Origin: Lentzea terrae
GTDB taxonomy: Bacteria > Actinomycetota > Actinomycetes > Mycobacteriales > Pseudonocardiaceae
Reading direction: 5' to 3'
Length of the DNA: 64,000 nucleotides
NCBI RefSeq assembly: GCF_003265345.1
Contig: NZ_QFWW01000001.1
Span: 77,852 to 141,851 of the forward strand
Shown one piece after another: positions 8,695-19,400 of this stretch (the stretch's first letter is position 1; every line of letters begins with the position of its first letter). The notes beneath the pieces were generated by a model. That model ran no database searches. It was not told where the DNA came from and saw nothing but the letters and a program-made list of their open reading frames with translations. The position numbers and the translations under genes were made by a program.

Positions 8695-10134
8695 ATGTTG
8701 TTGCGACGGACCCTGCTCGCCGCGGCGGTGCTCTCACTGACCGCGGGATGTTTCGCCGGCAGCCAGGCGGAAGGACCGGCACGGTTGCGCGTCGCACTGC
8801 CGTTCGCGCCCGTGCAGTCGTTGTCCCCCTTGGGAGACGACGGCGTCACGCTGACCAGGCTCGGCATCGCGGAAACCCTCGTGCGGCTCGACCAGGACGG
8901 CAAGCCCCAGCCGCAGCTGGCGGAGAGCTGGACGCGCAAGTCGCCGACGACGTGGTCGTTCCGCCTGCGCTCCGGCGTGAAGTTCCACGACGGCACCGCG
9001 CTCACCGCCGCGGCCGCCGCCGACGCGCTCAGCCGGGCGGCGGCCGCGAGCCCGGTGCCCCGCGCGATCAAGGGCGTCGGCGTGACCGCGAAGGCCGCCG
9101 GTGACCTCGACCTGGAAGTGAGCACGACCGCGCCCGATCCCACGCTGCCGCAACGGCTTTCGGCGGCGAACCTCGTCGTGCTCGCCCCGGCCGCCTACCA
9201 GGGCGAGCGGGTGAACCCGGCGAAGGCGGGCACCGGGCCGTTCGTGCTGACGGACCTGAACGTCGCGGCCGGCACGGCTCTGAGCCGGTTCGACGGGTAC
9301 TGGGACGGTGTGCCCGCGCTGGCCGGCGTCGACGTGCGGTTCGTGCCCGACGGCAACACCCGCAGCGCTGCCCTGCGGGCGGGTGAGGTCGACGTCGCCA
9401 CGACCGTGCCGATCAGCGCGCTCGCCAACGTCACCACGGAGGAAGTGCCGCTGCCGCGCACGGTGTCGGTGCTGCTCAACACGGCCAAGCCGCCGTTCGC
9501 GGACCCGCGCTTGCGTGCGGCGGTGCGGGAAGCGGTCGACCCGGCCGCGCTCGCGAAGGGCGTCTACGAGGGCCACGCCGACGCCGCCACCGGTGTCTTC
9601 CGCGGCACGGCGGCGCGGCAGGTCACGCCGACCGGGGCGACCGCCGGCTCCCAGAAGATCGCTCTGGCCACGTGGAGCGACCGGCCAGAGCTTCCGGGCG
9701 TCGTCACTGCCGTCGCCGAGTCGTTGCGCGCCAAGGGTTTCGAGGTGGAGCAGGTGGTGCGCAAGTACAGCCAGCTCGAGCCCGACCTGCTCGCGGGCAA
9801 CTTCGACGCGGTGGTCTTCTCCCGCTCGTACGCGATGGACAGCGGTGACCTGGCCGGGAACCTCAGCCTCGACTTCAGCTGCTCGGGCGGCTTCAACCTG
9901 GTCAAGCTCTGCGACCCCGCGCTCGACGCCGCCATCGGTCAGGCGCTGGCCGTCGAGGACGTCTCGGCCCGTCAGGAAGCGTCGATGCGCGCACAGGACA
10001 TCGTGCTCGCCAGCGACGCGGTGGTCCCGCTGGTGCACGAGCGCACCATCATCGGGCGTTCGGCCGGCGTCAGCGGCCTGTCCACCGATCCGTACGAGCG
10101 CCTGCTGATCACCGCCAAGACCCGCGTTTCATGA
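8695..10134 (+). CDS. ABC transporter substrate-binding lipoprotein, family 5
   Basis: A 479-residue peptide/nickel/opine-type solute-binding protein. The N-terminus MLLRRTLLAAAVLSLTAGC has a clear lipobox with Cys19. Family-5 landmarks follow: LAESWTRKSPTTWSFRLRSGVKFHDGT in segments, GTGPFVLTDLNV in the middle, and a C-terminal LVHERTIIGRS. An ATG at 8677 overlaps the MFS stop, but 8695 is better placed behind GAAAGG and starts the signal peptide correctly. Its stop overlaps the fused permease gene. It should deliver substrate to that permease. Substrate unknown: family-5 proteins bind peptides, metals with chelators, or oligosaccharides. Confidence 0.88.
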   Translation: MLLRRTLLAAAVLSLTAGCFAGSQAEGPARLRVALPFAPVQSLSPLGDDGVTLTRLGIAETLVRLDQDGKPQPQLAESWTRKSPTTWSFRLRSGVKFHDGTALTAAAAADALSRAAAASPVPRAIKGVGVTAKAAGDLDLEVSTTAPDPTLPQRLSAANLVVLAPAAYQGERVNPAKAGTGPFVLTDLNVAAGTALSRFDGYWDGVPALAGVDVRFVPDGNTRSAALRAGEVDVATTVPISALANVTTEEVPLPRTVSVLLNTAKPPFADPRLRAAVREAVDPAALAKGVYEGHADAATGVFRGTAARQVTPTGATAGSQKIALATWSDRPELPGVVTAVAESLRAKGFEVEQVVRKYSQLEPDLLAGNFDAVVFSRSYAMDSGDLAGNLSLDFSCSGGFNLVKLCDPALDAAIGQALAVEDVSARQEASMRAQDIVLASDAVVPLVHERTIIGRSAGVSGLSTDPYERLLITAKTRVS

Positions 10135-11816
10135 GATTGCTCGGACGGCTCTGCGCCCTGCTGGGCCTCACGGCGGTGATCGGCCTGCTGCCGCTGATGT
10201 CCGGCAGGGACCCGGCGCTCGCGGTGCTGCGGGCCCGTTCCGCCGACCGGGAGCCCGACGCCGAGGCGATCGCGTCGGTGCGGCGCGAGCTCGGTCTGGA
10301 CGCGGGGCCGTTCGAGCTGCTCGGCCGCTGGTTCTGGCGGGCGGTGCACGGCGATCTCGGCGCCTCGTGGGTGTCCGGTGAGCCGGTGACGGGTCAGCTC
10401 GGGCCGGCCATCGCGGTGTCTCTTACGCTGACCGCCCTCGCCGCGCTGGTCGCCGTCCTGGTGATGACCTTGCTCGTGACCCGTCCGTTCGTGCGCGGCC
10501 TGCGCGGGTCGTCTGCCGGTCGTGCGGGTTTCGCCGCCGTGCTCGCGGCGCTGCCCGAGTTCCTCATCGGCTCAGTTCTGCTGCTCGTGTTCGCCGTGCG
10601 GCTCGGGTGGCTGCCGACGTCGGGCTGGCGCGACCTCAGCTATGCCGTGCTGCCCGCCATCGCGCTGGGCACGCCGGCCGGTGCGATTCTCGCCGTGGTC
10701 GCCGGTGACGCCCTGCGCGACGCACTGGCCGCGCCGTGGCGGCGCTCGTGGACGGGCGCGGGTTTCCGGGTCCGCACGATCGCACTGGCCGTCGTGCGCC
10801 GCGCGGGTTCCGTGGTGACCGGGCAGCTCGGCATCGTGGTCGCGGGCATGTTCGGCAGCGCCGCGACGGTCGAGGTGGTGTTCGGCGTGCCGGGCCTCGG
10901 CCGGCTGGCGGTGGACGCGGCGCTGGCGCAGGACGTGCCCGTGGTGCAGGCGTGCGTGCTCGTGATCCTGCTCGTGGGCGCCGCGGCGGGCGCACTCGGT
11001 GCGATGGCCCAGCGGTTGCTGCTCGGCCCGGCTCTCACCGACGGAGCCCTGGAGTCGTCCGCACCGCGCGAGATCACGTCCGGCCGGCTCAGTCTCTTGT
11101 TGCCTTTGGTGGCTGTGGTCGCCGTGGTGCTGTGGGGAATCTGGCGCGATCCGTTCACAGTGGACCTGGCGGCGCGGCTCCTGCCTCCTTCGGGGGCGCA
11201 CCCGATGGGCACCGACGCGCTGGGCCGCGACCTGCTCGCCAGGGTCGCGCACGGCGCCCTGCACACCGCCGCACTGGCCGCCGGTGTCACGGCGCTGGTC
11301 GTGGTGATCGCGCTGCTGGTCGGCATCGCGGGCCGCCGCGGCTCCGGCGCAGCGGACCTGGTGAACGCGCTGCCCACGGTGGTGGTCGCGCTGGCCGTCG
11401 CGGCAACGGCGGGTCCGGGGTGGACGAGCGCCGTCGTCGCGGTCGCCGCGGTGGCCTGGGCGCCGCCAGCCGCCCACGCGCGGTCGCTGGCTCTCGAGCA
11501 ACGCGGCAGCGCCCACCTCACCGCCGCGCGGGCACTGGGCGCGAGCACCCGGCACATCATGTTCCGGCACGTGCTGCCCGCCGTCGTCCCTCCGGTGCTG
11601 CGCAACGCTTTCGTGCGTCTGCCCGCGATCGCGCTCGCACTCGCGTCGCTGGGGTACCTGGGGCTCGGCGCCCAGCCGCCCGAGCCCGAGTGGGGCGTGC
11701 TGCTGGCGGAGGGGATGCCCAACGTCGAGCGCGCGCCGTGGGTGGTCGCGTTCCCGGCGGCGGCGCTGGTGCTGCTCGGGGTCGGTGCCGTGGTGGCGGC
11801 CGCCCGGATGCGTTGA
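10131..11816 (+). CDS. Fused DppB-DppC type ABC permease
   Basis: A 561-residue membrane protein that joins two family-5 permeases in one chain. Residues 1-300 resemble DppB (short cytosolic stretch LGLDAGPFELLGRWFWRAVHGDLG, then five or six membrane spans with an EAA-like region near residue 200). Residues 310-561 resemble DppC, with the typical MGTDALGRDLLARVAHG entry motif, an EAA loop (ARALGASTRHIMFRHVLP) and the LGYLGLGAQPP ending. One polypeptide can therefore supply the whole channel. No ATPase gene follows; instead a tandem repeat and a convergent regulator do. The transporter must borrow ATPase subunits or have lost them. The start overlaps the binding-protein stop (ATGA). Confidence 0.87.
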   Translation: MRLLGRLCALLGLTAVIGLLPLMSGRDPALAVLRARSADREPDAEAIASVRRELGLDAGPFELLGRWFWRAVHGDLGASWVSGEPVTGQLGPAIAVSLTLTALAALVAVLVMTLLVTRPFVRGLRGSSAGRAGFAAVLAALPEFLIGSVLLLVFAVRLGWLPTSGWRDLSYAVLPAIALGTPAGAILAVVAGDALRDALAAPWRRSWTGAGFRVRTIALAVVRRAGSVVTGQLGIVVAGMFGSAATVEVVFGVPGLGRLAVDAALAQDVPVVQACVLVILLVGAAAGALGAMAQRLLLGPALTDGALESSAPREITSGRLSLLLPLVAVVAVVLWGIWRDPFTVDLAARLLPPSGAHPMGTDALGRDLLARVAHGALHTAALAAGVTALVVVIALLVGIAGRRGSGAADLVNALPTVVVALAVAATAGPGWTSAVVAVAAVAWAPPAAHARSLALEQRGSAHLTAARALGASTRHIMFRHVLPAVVPPVLRNAFVRLPAIALALASLGYLGLGAQPPEPEWGVLLAEGMPNVERAPWVVAFPAAALVLLGVGAVVAAARMR

Positions 11817-12016
11817 CGGCAGGCGTCGGCGCCGTGGTGACGGCCGCCCGCACTCCGCTGACGCCACACCACCACGTCAGCACGGTGGTGGCAGCCGCTC
11901 GCACGCGCTGACCTCACGCCACCGCGTCCGCACCGTGGCAACAGCCGCCCGCACATCGCCGACATCACGCCACCGCGTCGGGCGCCGCCGTCCTCGCGCC
12001 TACCTCACGCCACCGC
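11781..12016. repeat. Degenerate 50-51 bp tandem repeat made of two convergent gene ends
   Basis: Five copies can be aligned: 11781-11824 (the real permease end), 11825-11875, 11876-11925, 11926-11976 and 11977-12016 (merging into the real pucR end). Each full unit carries a relic of the permease tail (GCCGTGGTGGCGGCCGCCCG followed by a TGA) and then a relic of the pucR tail on the other strand (TCACGCCACCGCGTC). The gap between the two genes is therefore almost entirely duplicated copies of their junction. Copies differ at many positions, so the expansion is not recent. Confidence 0.75.
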
Positions 12017-12898
12017 GTCCGCGAACAGCGCCGCCCTCAGCAGCTGCGCGCCATGGCCACCGGCCGGATCCCAGCCGGTGATCTTCGCGATGCGCTGCAA
12101 CCGGTAGTCCATCGTGCTGCGGTGCACGAACAGGTCGCGGGCCGCCTGGTTGCGGTTGAAGTCCGCGTGCACGAGCGCGACCAAGGTCTCCCACAGGGCC
12201 TGGTTCTGCCGCACGGGCCGGATGATGCCGGCCAGCTGGGCGGTGACCGCGGTGTTGGCGGCGATCGCCTGTTCCACCAGCACGTCGGCCACCGAGTAGG
12301 TCCCGGCGGGCCGGCAGCCGGCCGCGACGAGCCGGAGCACCTCGGTGGCTTCGGCGTAGGCGTCCGCCAGCTCGGACACCGGGCGCCTGGCGATGGTGAC
12401 CCACCTGGTGCCGCTCGCCAGTTGCGCGGTGATCTCGTCCAGCAGTTCGGTGTCGCGTTCCGGCACGAGCAGCACCAGGAGACCGGACCTGGTCGTGCGG
12501 AGGAGGCCTCGGCACTCGTGCACGTGGGCGTCGCGCTGGTCGGAGATCACGACCACGTAGCCCGGCGCGAGTCTGGCCAGCACGTCGGGCGGTACCGCGA
12601 CGCCGTCGATCAGGTCGGCGGCGAGGTCACCGGACGGCGGCAGCGCGGTGGTGCAGCAGAGGCCGTCGAGGAAGTCCTCCAGCAGCTGGGCACCGGCCTG
12701 CGCGAGGCGGAGGAGTTCCGGGTCGTCCGCCGCGGCCTCGCACAGCAGGTCGGTCAGCGCCACCGGCCGGTTGCCGGCCCACTGCTCACCGGCCGCTCGC
12801 ACCTTCGCGCGGAACTCGGCGAGCCGTCGCTCGTGCTCGCCGGCCACGTGGAGGGTGGGCGCGGGATCTGTTTCCCGGCCGGGTGCGGGGTTGGGCAT
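12005..12898 (-). CDS. PucR-family transcriptional regulator
   Basis: A 297-residue regulator whose C-terminal 60 residues form the PucR/CdaR helix-turn-helix (LVHADFNRNQAARDLFVHRS, then YRLQRI). The N-terminal part is a GGDEF-like/sensor region without recognisable catalytic residues. ATG 12898 is preferred to the GTG two codons upstream because AGGTG lies five bases before it. PucR relatives usually activate purine, allantoin, amino-acid or sugar-acid catabolism. The nearest such genes are the racemase/permease locus at 20.4-22.6 kb, not adjacent, so the target is unknown. Its 3' end is the source of half of the neighbouring tandem repeat. Confidence 0.8.
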   Translation of the reverse strand: MPNPAPGRETDPAPTLHVAGEHERRLAEFRAKVRAAGEQWAGNRPVALTDLLCEAAADDPELLRLAQAGAQLLEDFLDGLCCTTALPPSGDLAADLIDGVAVPPDVLARLAPGYVVVISDQRDAHVHECRGLLRTTRSGLLVLLVPERDTELLDEITAQLASGTRWVTIARRPVSELADAYAEATEVLRLVAAGCRPAGTYSVADVLVEQAIAANTAVTAQLAGIIRPVRQNQALWETLVALVHADFNRNQAARDLFVHRSTMDYRLQRIAKITGWDPAGGHGAQLLRAALFADAVA

Positions 12899-12919
12899 GA
12901 CCACACCTGGCAGTTTTGA

Positions 12920-13079
12920 TGTGCACGCTCACAACGTCAACCTGTCATGCGGGAAATCACGATCTGCAGAGGCGTCTCAATTCGTTTCCCGGCTGTGACG
13001 CCCATTTCATTAGCTAAAGCGCATGGTTGCGGCCGCAACATTATCGGCCGAGAAATAGGAAACTTTGTGAACGTGCACA
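12920..13079. promoter_or_regulatory. pucR upstream region with facing 17-base inverted repeats and a NotI-type palindrome
   Basis: The relatively AT-rich gap upstream of pucR starts with TGTGCACGCTCACAACG (12920-12936) and ends with an inverted near copy (13063-13079, 15 of 17 bases matching). Between them is the perfect palindrome GTTGCGGCCGCAAC (13026-13039). Such a layout could be two operator half-sites of a regulator or the ends of a small mobile element; no target duplication is visible, so the operator reading is preferred. Confidence 0.35.
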
Positions 13080-13083
13080 ACGC

Positions 13084-13912
<829 letters not shown>

Positions 13913-13915
13913 GGC

Positions 13916-15592
13916 TCACACAGTGCCGACGACCGAACTTCCCGTCCTGGTCACGTAGTACGTCACGGTGGCACCGCTCCAGAAGTGGAACGTGAGAGTC
14001 ACCCTCGCGCCGTCGTCCACCTCGGCGAAGAACGCGGGCTGCAAGGTGATCACACCACGTGCGTAGTCCGGCCAGAACGAGGAGTGGAACTCCTTGTAGG
14101 AAGTCCAGTTCGCGGGCCCGGCGTTGCGCCCGTCCGCGTACTTGGCCTCCATCGTCGCCAGCACGTCGCCGCGGAACTGCGCCGGAACCGCGAACGAACC
14201 GGTCGTGCCGCTGCTGCTCGACAGCAGCGGCACGTCGCTGGTGATCACGCTGAGCTGCCACCGCACGCCGCGGGAGAACTCGGCCTGCAGCGTGGCGTTG
14301 ACCCCGTACGACCGGTCGCCCGCCAGCCTGGTCAAAGCGGCGGCCGTCAGCGTCAGCTGGTCACCGGCGACGGTGTAGTCCCTGCCCGGCATCAGGCGCG
14401 TGCGCCCGTGCCAGAGCTCGCGGAAGCTCGTGCCGTTCAGGTTCAGCGTGAGCGTGCGCGCCGGGATCGCGCCGGACTTCGGCAGGAACACCAGATCCGC
14501 CGACATCGTCGCGGAACGCCTGGTCCAGCTGGACTTGATCAGCCAGAACACGTCCGGTTCCCGCGGCTGCAGCGTGGTCCGGTTGATGAACGAGCTGGTG
14601 TCCCACATGGCCGTGGTGACGCGGTTGACGCGCGCCGCATTGCCCAGCGCCTCGTAGAACTTCAGCGCCTCGCCGCGCTCGATGATCCCGGGACGGGTGA
14701 AGTCGTAGGCGAGCAAACCGGTCTCACCCGCGTAGACCGGCACCCCCTTGGCGACGAACGTGTCGCGCATCCTGGCGAAGGCGTCGGTCATGTCCTTCTG
14801 CACGGTGGCGTCGAACTTGGTGTAGCCGGCGATGTTCACGCTGAACGGCCAGAAGCCGTAGAAGTGCACGGTGGCCGCGAGATACGGGTCGTTCAGCAAC
14901 CGGATCGTGCTCGCCAGGTTGTCCATCAGCTTCTGGTCCGGTGTGCAACCCTCGGTGGGCAGGATGAGCACCCGCGTGGCGTTGCGGCCGCCCGCCTGGC
15001 GCACGATCGAGTGGAACGTGGTGTTCAGCTCGTTCATCAGCTGAACTTTCCTGGCCGCGTCGGTGGTGTCGAAGGTCGGTTCGTTCACGCTCTCGAAGAG
15101 CAGCTTCGACGACCTGTCCCCGAGCTTCGCCACGATCTGCCGCCACGTGGCGGTGTAACGGGCCAGCACGGGATCGTGGTCAGTGGCGATCTTGGAGATC
15201 CACTGCCACGAGTCGTGGTGCAGGTTGAGCACGACGTACAGGTCGGCCTGCAGTGCCCAGTCGACGACCTGCGTGACCCGGTTCAGGAACGCCGGGTCGA
15301 TCGTGAACGGCGCCGTGGCCGCCTGGTGGTTGCCCCACGTCACCGGGATGCGCACGCTGCGGAAACCCTGTGCCCGCACCGAGTCGAACAACGCCTTGGT
15401 GATCGGCGGGTTGCCCCACGACGTCTCGTCCGGAATGGCGTCCAGGGTGTTGCCCACGTTCCAGCCCGGCTCCATCGCGGCCAGCACGCTCATCGCACTT
15501 CGGGCCGGCGCCGCAACGGATTCCTGCGCACCAACGGTGCTGAGGGCCAGCGCGGCCGCCGCGATCAACGCGGTGAAACGACGTGCCCTCAT
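13916..15592 (-). CDS. Secreted GH5 endoglucanase/xyloglucanase with CBM_X2 and CBM46-like modules
   Basis: A 558-residue enzyme with a Sec signal (MRARRFTALIAAAALALS). The catalytic domain (about 35-340) shows GWNVGNTLDA, IPVTWGNH, acid/base Glu171 in FESVNEP and nucleophile Glu290 in VYAGETGLLA, all GH5 hallmarks. Residues about 355-450 resemble CBM_X2 (SADLVFLPKSGAIPARTLTL), and the last 110 resemble CBM46 (SSFWPDYARGVITLQPAFFAE). This architecture matches Bacillus Cel5B-type GH5_4 enzymes, which attack beta-glucan and xyloglucan. The start overlaps the stop of the esterase gene (ATGA), so the two are co-translated in an operon that begins with the GH2 gene. Confidence 0.87.
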   Translation of the reverse strand: MRARRFTALIAAAALALSTVGAQESVAAPARSAMSVLAAMEPGWNVGNTLDAIPDETSWGNPPITKALFDSVRAQGFRSVRIPVTWGNHQAATAPFTIDPAFLNRVTQVVDWALQADLYVVLNLHHDSWQWISKIATDHDPVLARYTATWRQIVAKLGDRSSKLLFESVNEPTFDTTDAARKVQLMNELNTTFHSIVRQAGGRNATRVLILPTEGCTPDQKLMDNLASTIRLLNDPYLAATVHFYGFWPFSVNIAGYTKFDATVQKDMTDAFARMRDTFVAKGVPVYAGETGLLAYDFTRPGIIERGEALKFYEALGNAARVNRVTTAMWDTSSFINRTTLQPREPDVFWLIKSSWTRRSATMSADLVFLPKSGAIPARTLTLNLNGTSFRELWHGRTRLMPGRDYTVAGDQLTLTAAALTRLAGDRSYGVNATLQAEFSRGVRWQLSVITSDVPLLSSSSGTTGSFAVPAQFRGDVLATMEAKYADGRNAGPANWTSYKEFHSSFWPDYARGVITLQPAFFAEVDDGARVTLTFHFWSGATVTYYVTRTGSSVVGTV

Positions 15593-16485
15593 GCCCTGCG
15601 GTCCAGGCCGAAGAACTGGATGGCGCGCAACGCCATCCCCGAGGCCATCAGGTTGTGGCCCACACCCTGCAGCGAATACGCCTCGACCTTGTCGCTGTAC
15701 CGGGTGCGCGTCCAGTTCGGCTGCGGGCGGTCGGTGAACGTCGGCGTGGTCGACAACCGGTGAACGTTGGTCCACTGGTCGATCGCCTCACCGAAGTTCG
15801 GGTAGCGCAGCACGTCGTCCGCGGTGCCGTGCCACAGCTGCATGCGCGGCCGCTTGCCGTTGTAGCCGGGGAACGCCGACCGCGCGATGTCGCCCCATTG
15901 CTGCGGGGTCTTCAGCACCCTGCCGTTGGCGCACTCGGTGTTCCAGAGCGAGCCGTTGGTCGTCGCGAAGCAGCCGTCCGGCACGCCCGCGAACGCCGCG
16001 CCGGCGTCGAAGACGTCCGGGTAGTTGGCGACCATCACGTTGGTCGTCATGGCGCCGGACGAGATGCCCGTGACGTACACCCGAGCCGGGTTGCCCTGGT
16101 ACTGCCGCAGGGCCCAGCGCACCATCGAGACCAACCCGACCGGGTCGCTGCCGCCGTCTCGCTTGAGCGCCTGCGGCGACGACACGTCGAAGCACTTCTC
16201 GGCGCGGGTGGCCGTCGGGTAGATCACGACGAACCCGTACTGGTCGGCCAGCCGGGCGAACTCCGTGTTGCGGTACATGTCCGGGCCGGACCCGGTGCAG
16301 TAGTGCGGAGCCAGCAGGATGCCCGGCCGGGCGGCCACGCGGTCCGGCTTGTAGACGTGCATGCGGAGGTTGCTGGGGTTGGGGCCGAAGCCGGTCACCT
16401 CGACGAGGCTCGCCGCGGAGGCCTGAGGCGTGGCCACGAGTCCGAGACCGAGTACGACAGCTGCAGCCAAAGCTATCCGGAACAT
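15589..16485 (-). CDS. Secreted PHB-depolymerase/feruloyl-esterase family (CE1-like) esterase
   Basis: A 298-residue alpha/beta-hydrolase with a Sec signal ending near ASA-AS. The nucleophile elbow is GISSG with Ser142; a late GVGHNL supplies the histidine. Family landmarks include LLAPHYCTGSG and GVPDGCFATT, as in short-chain PHB-depolymerase/feruloyl- or acetylxylan-esterase proteins. ATG 16485 follows GGAG at a proper distance; an upstream start would place residues before the signal. Between a beta-galactosidase and a GH5 glucanase, it more likely removes acyl groups from hemicellulose than degrades polyhydroxybutyrate. The exact ester is not determinable. Confidence 0.83.
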   Translation of the reverse strand: MFRIALAAAVVLGLGLVATPQASAASLVEVTGFGPNPSNLRMHVYKPDRVAARPGILLAPHYCTGSGPDMYRNTEFARLADQYGFVVIYPTATRAEKCFDVSSPQALKRDGGSDPVGLVSMVRWALRQYQGNPARVYVTGISSGAMTTNVMVANYPDVFDAGAAFAGVPDGCFATTNGSLWNTECANGRVLKTPQQWGDIARSAFPGYNGKRPRMQLWHGTADDVLRYPNFGEAIDQWTNVHRLSTTPTFTDRPQPNWTRTRYSDKVEAYSLQGVGHNLMASGMALRAIQFFGLDRRA

Positions 16486-16492
16486 GACGCTC

Positions 16493-19400
16493 CTAACGTC
16501 CGACCGTTGCTTCCGAAACACCCAGGAACCCGTGGGTGGTCCCCGGTGCGGAACTGGTGAGCTCGAGGCGGATGCGATCCGTGCGCACGGGGGCGAACGT
16601 GACGCTCACCGGGCTGCCCCAGTCGATCTTCGCGTCGCGCACCGGCACGAACTCCTTGCCGTTCCAGTACGACACCGCGATCGAGGCGGGCAGGGCGTGC
16701 GACGCGTCGGCCGAGAAGGAGGCTTCAACCGAGCTGACAGAGCCGTCAGCGGGCAACGACACCCAGTCCGTCGCGTGCGCACGGCTCACCGCGGGCAACA
16801 AGCCCGTGGCGCGCTTGAGGTAGTAGTTCGACCAGTACGTCGACGCACTGCCGTCGAGCATCGCGGCGGGGATCGTGGTGGGTGCGCCCGAGTAGCTCGA
16901 ATCCGCCGTCGGAGGAACCGGCTGGATCTCTGGTGCTGGATCCACAGCCTTGGCGTGGCCTGGTCGTCCTCCGATTGCCACGACTGTCGTGGTGGCCGCT
17001 CGTAGACCGGGTGCACGGGCCGTCACCGTGATCATCGGCGATTGTCCTGATCGGACCATGGCCAACGCCTTGCCGTTGAACGCCGTGCGAGCCGGAGCCT
17101 GGTAGTTCTCCGCGCTTTCCTGGCGGCCGTTGTCGAGACCGGCCAGGCTGCCGCCGCGGACCCCGAACGTGATCAGGTCGTCCGCGTCCGGCACCACCAC
17201 GCCCGCGCGGTCGACGACCTCGGCAGTCACGAACGTCAGCGACTTGCCGTCTGCCTTGGTCACCCTGCGGTCCGGTGTCAGTCGAACAGCGTGCGGTTCG
17301 CCCGCGGTCCGGACCTCGTCCCGCGCGACCTCCACTCCGCCGCGCTTGGCGACCGCGACGAGCCGGCCCGGCTGGAACGGCACCGACCAGGTCAGGTGCA
17401 GCTTGCCCGCACTCCCGTTGGGGCTGGTGTAGCTGCCCGGATAAGGGCCGCCGGTGACGGTCTTGTCGTCGCCGGTCGCCTCGGTCGTTTCCAGGTATCG
17501 AGAGCCGAACACGGTGGTCTTCGTGTCGAACTTCCGCTCCCCCAGCGACTTGCCGTTGAGGTACAGCTCGACGGTGTCCGCGTTGCTGTACGCCCACACC
17601 GACACCGGCTCACCCGGCCGGTGCCCGGTCCAGTTCATCGGCAGCAGGTGCACCATCGGCTCGCTGCTCCACTGGCTGCGGAACAGGTGGTAGAAGTCCT
17701 TGGCGAACCCGGCCGTGTCCACCGCGCCGAAGAACGACGACTTCACCGGGAACACGTCGTACGGCGTGGGTTCGCCGATGTAGTCGATGCCGGTCCACAG
17801 GAACTGGCCGGCGAACCACTTGCGGTCGCGGTCCTTCTTCAGTCCGAACTCGCCGCTGTAGGTCCACGTCTCCAGGTTGTTGTCGTACGACGACGTGTTC
17901 CGCCTGCCCGGCGTGTGGTTCTCACCGGTGTTGAGCTGGTCCGGGTCCTGGTAGTAGCCGCGCGTCGACGTGGAGGACGACGACTCGGCCTCGAAGAAGA
18001 ACTTGGTGGGGTAACGGGTGTGGAGCTCGTCGATCGAGGAGGCGTTGTTGTAGTTCAGGCCCAGGCCGTCGAGCATCTGCAGGATCTGGTCCTGCGGTGA
18101 ACCGACGGCGGGCACCCTGCGGTACCGGTCGGAGCCCATGACGATCGGGCGGGTGGTGTCGATGGCGCGCACGTCGTCGATGAGCCGCCGGGCGATCGGC
18201 GGGCCGGCGGCCGCGCTCGAGTCGGGGATCTCGTTGCCGATCGACCACATCACGACCGAGGGCGAGTTCTTGGCGGCGTGCACCATCTCGCGGAGGTCGG
18301 CGCTGCTGTGGGCGTCGAAGAACCGGCCGTAGTCGTACTTCACCTTCGGCGTCCGCCAGGTGTCGAACGCCTCGACCTGCAGCAAGATGCCCATCTCCGC
18401 GCACGCCTGGATGAACTGCGGTGAGGGCGGGTTGTGCGAGGTGCGGACGGCGTTGACGCCCATGCTCTTCATGATCTTGAGCTGGCGGACGACCGCGTCG
18501 GACGAGACCGCCGAGCCGAGCGCGCCGAGGTCGTGGTGCAGGTTGACACCCTTGAGCTTCATCTCCACGCCGTTGAGCGAGAACCCGTTGTCCGGGTCGA
18601 ACGCGAAGTACCGGATGCCCGTGCGCGTGCTGACGGCGTCAACCACCTTGCCGCTGATCCGGATCTCGCTGTCCACTGTGTACAGGTAAGGCTGGTCCAC
18701 CGACCACAACGCCGGTTTGTCGATCCTGATGTCCGTGCTCGCAGTGCTCGGCAGCGCGGCACGCGTCGTGCCCCGGCCCACGATCCGGCCGCGCGGGTCC
18801 TTGACGGTCGAGACGATCTCCGCGTCGGTGTTGCCCACGGCGGTGGTCGCCACGCGCATGGTGGCGAAGCCGGACTTGATCGTGTTCGCCAGGTCCGGCG
18901 TCGTCACCTGCACGCCGTGGCGCGTCACGTGTGCGGGCTCGGTCACGACCAGCCGGACGTCGCGGTAGATGCCGCTGCCGGAGTACCACCGGCTGCTGGG
19001 CACCTGGTTGCGCACCTTGACCGTGAGGACGTTCGGCGTTCCGTCGGTGTGTGCGTTGAGGTCGTATGCGAATCCGGTGTAGCCATAAGGATGGCGGCCG
19101 AGCAATACGCCGTTGAGATACACCTCGGAGTCCATGTAGACGCCGTCGAATTCGATCGACACTTTCTTTCCGGTCATCGACGACGGCAGTGTGAACGTTT
19201 TGCGGTACCAGCCGAGACCACCTGGGAGAAAGCCCGTTCCGGCGTTCGTGTGCGGACCGGCCACCGGGTCCAGTCCGATGCTCCAGTCGTGCGGCAGCCG
19301 CGTGTCCCGCCACGCCGGATCGTGTGCACCGGGCTGCGCCGCGTCCTCGCCAGTGGCGTTGACCAGGGCAAACTGCCATCCGCCGGTGAAGTCGACGGTC

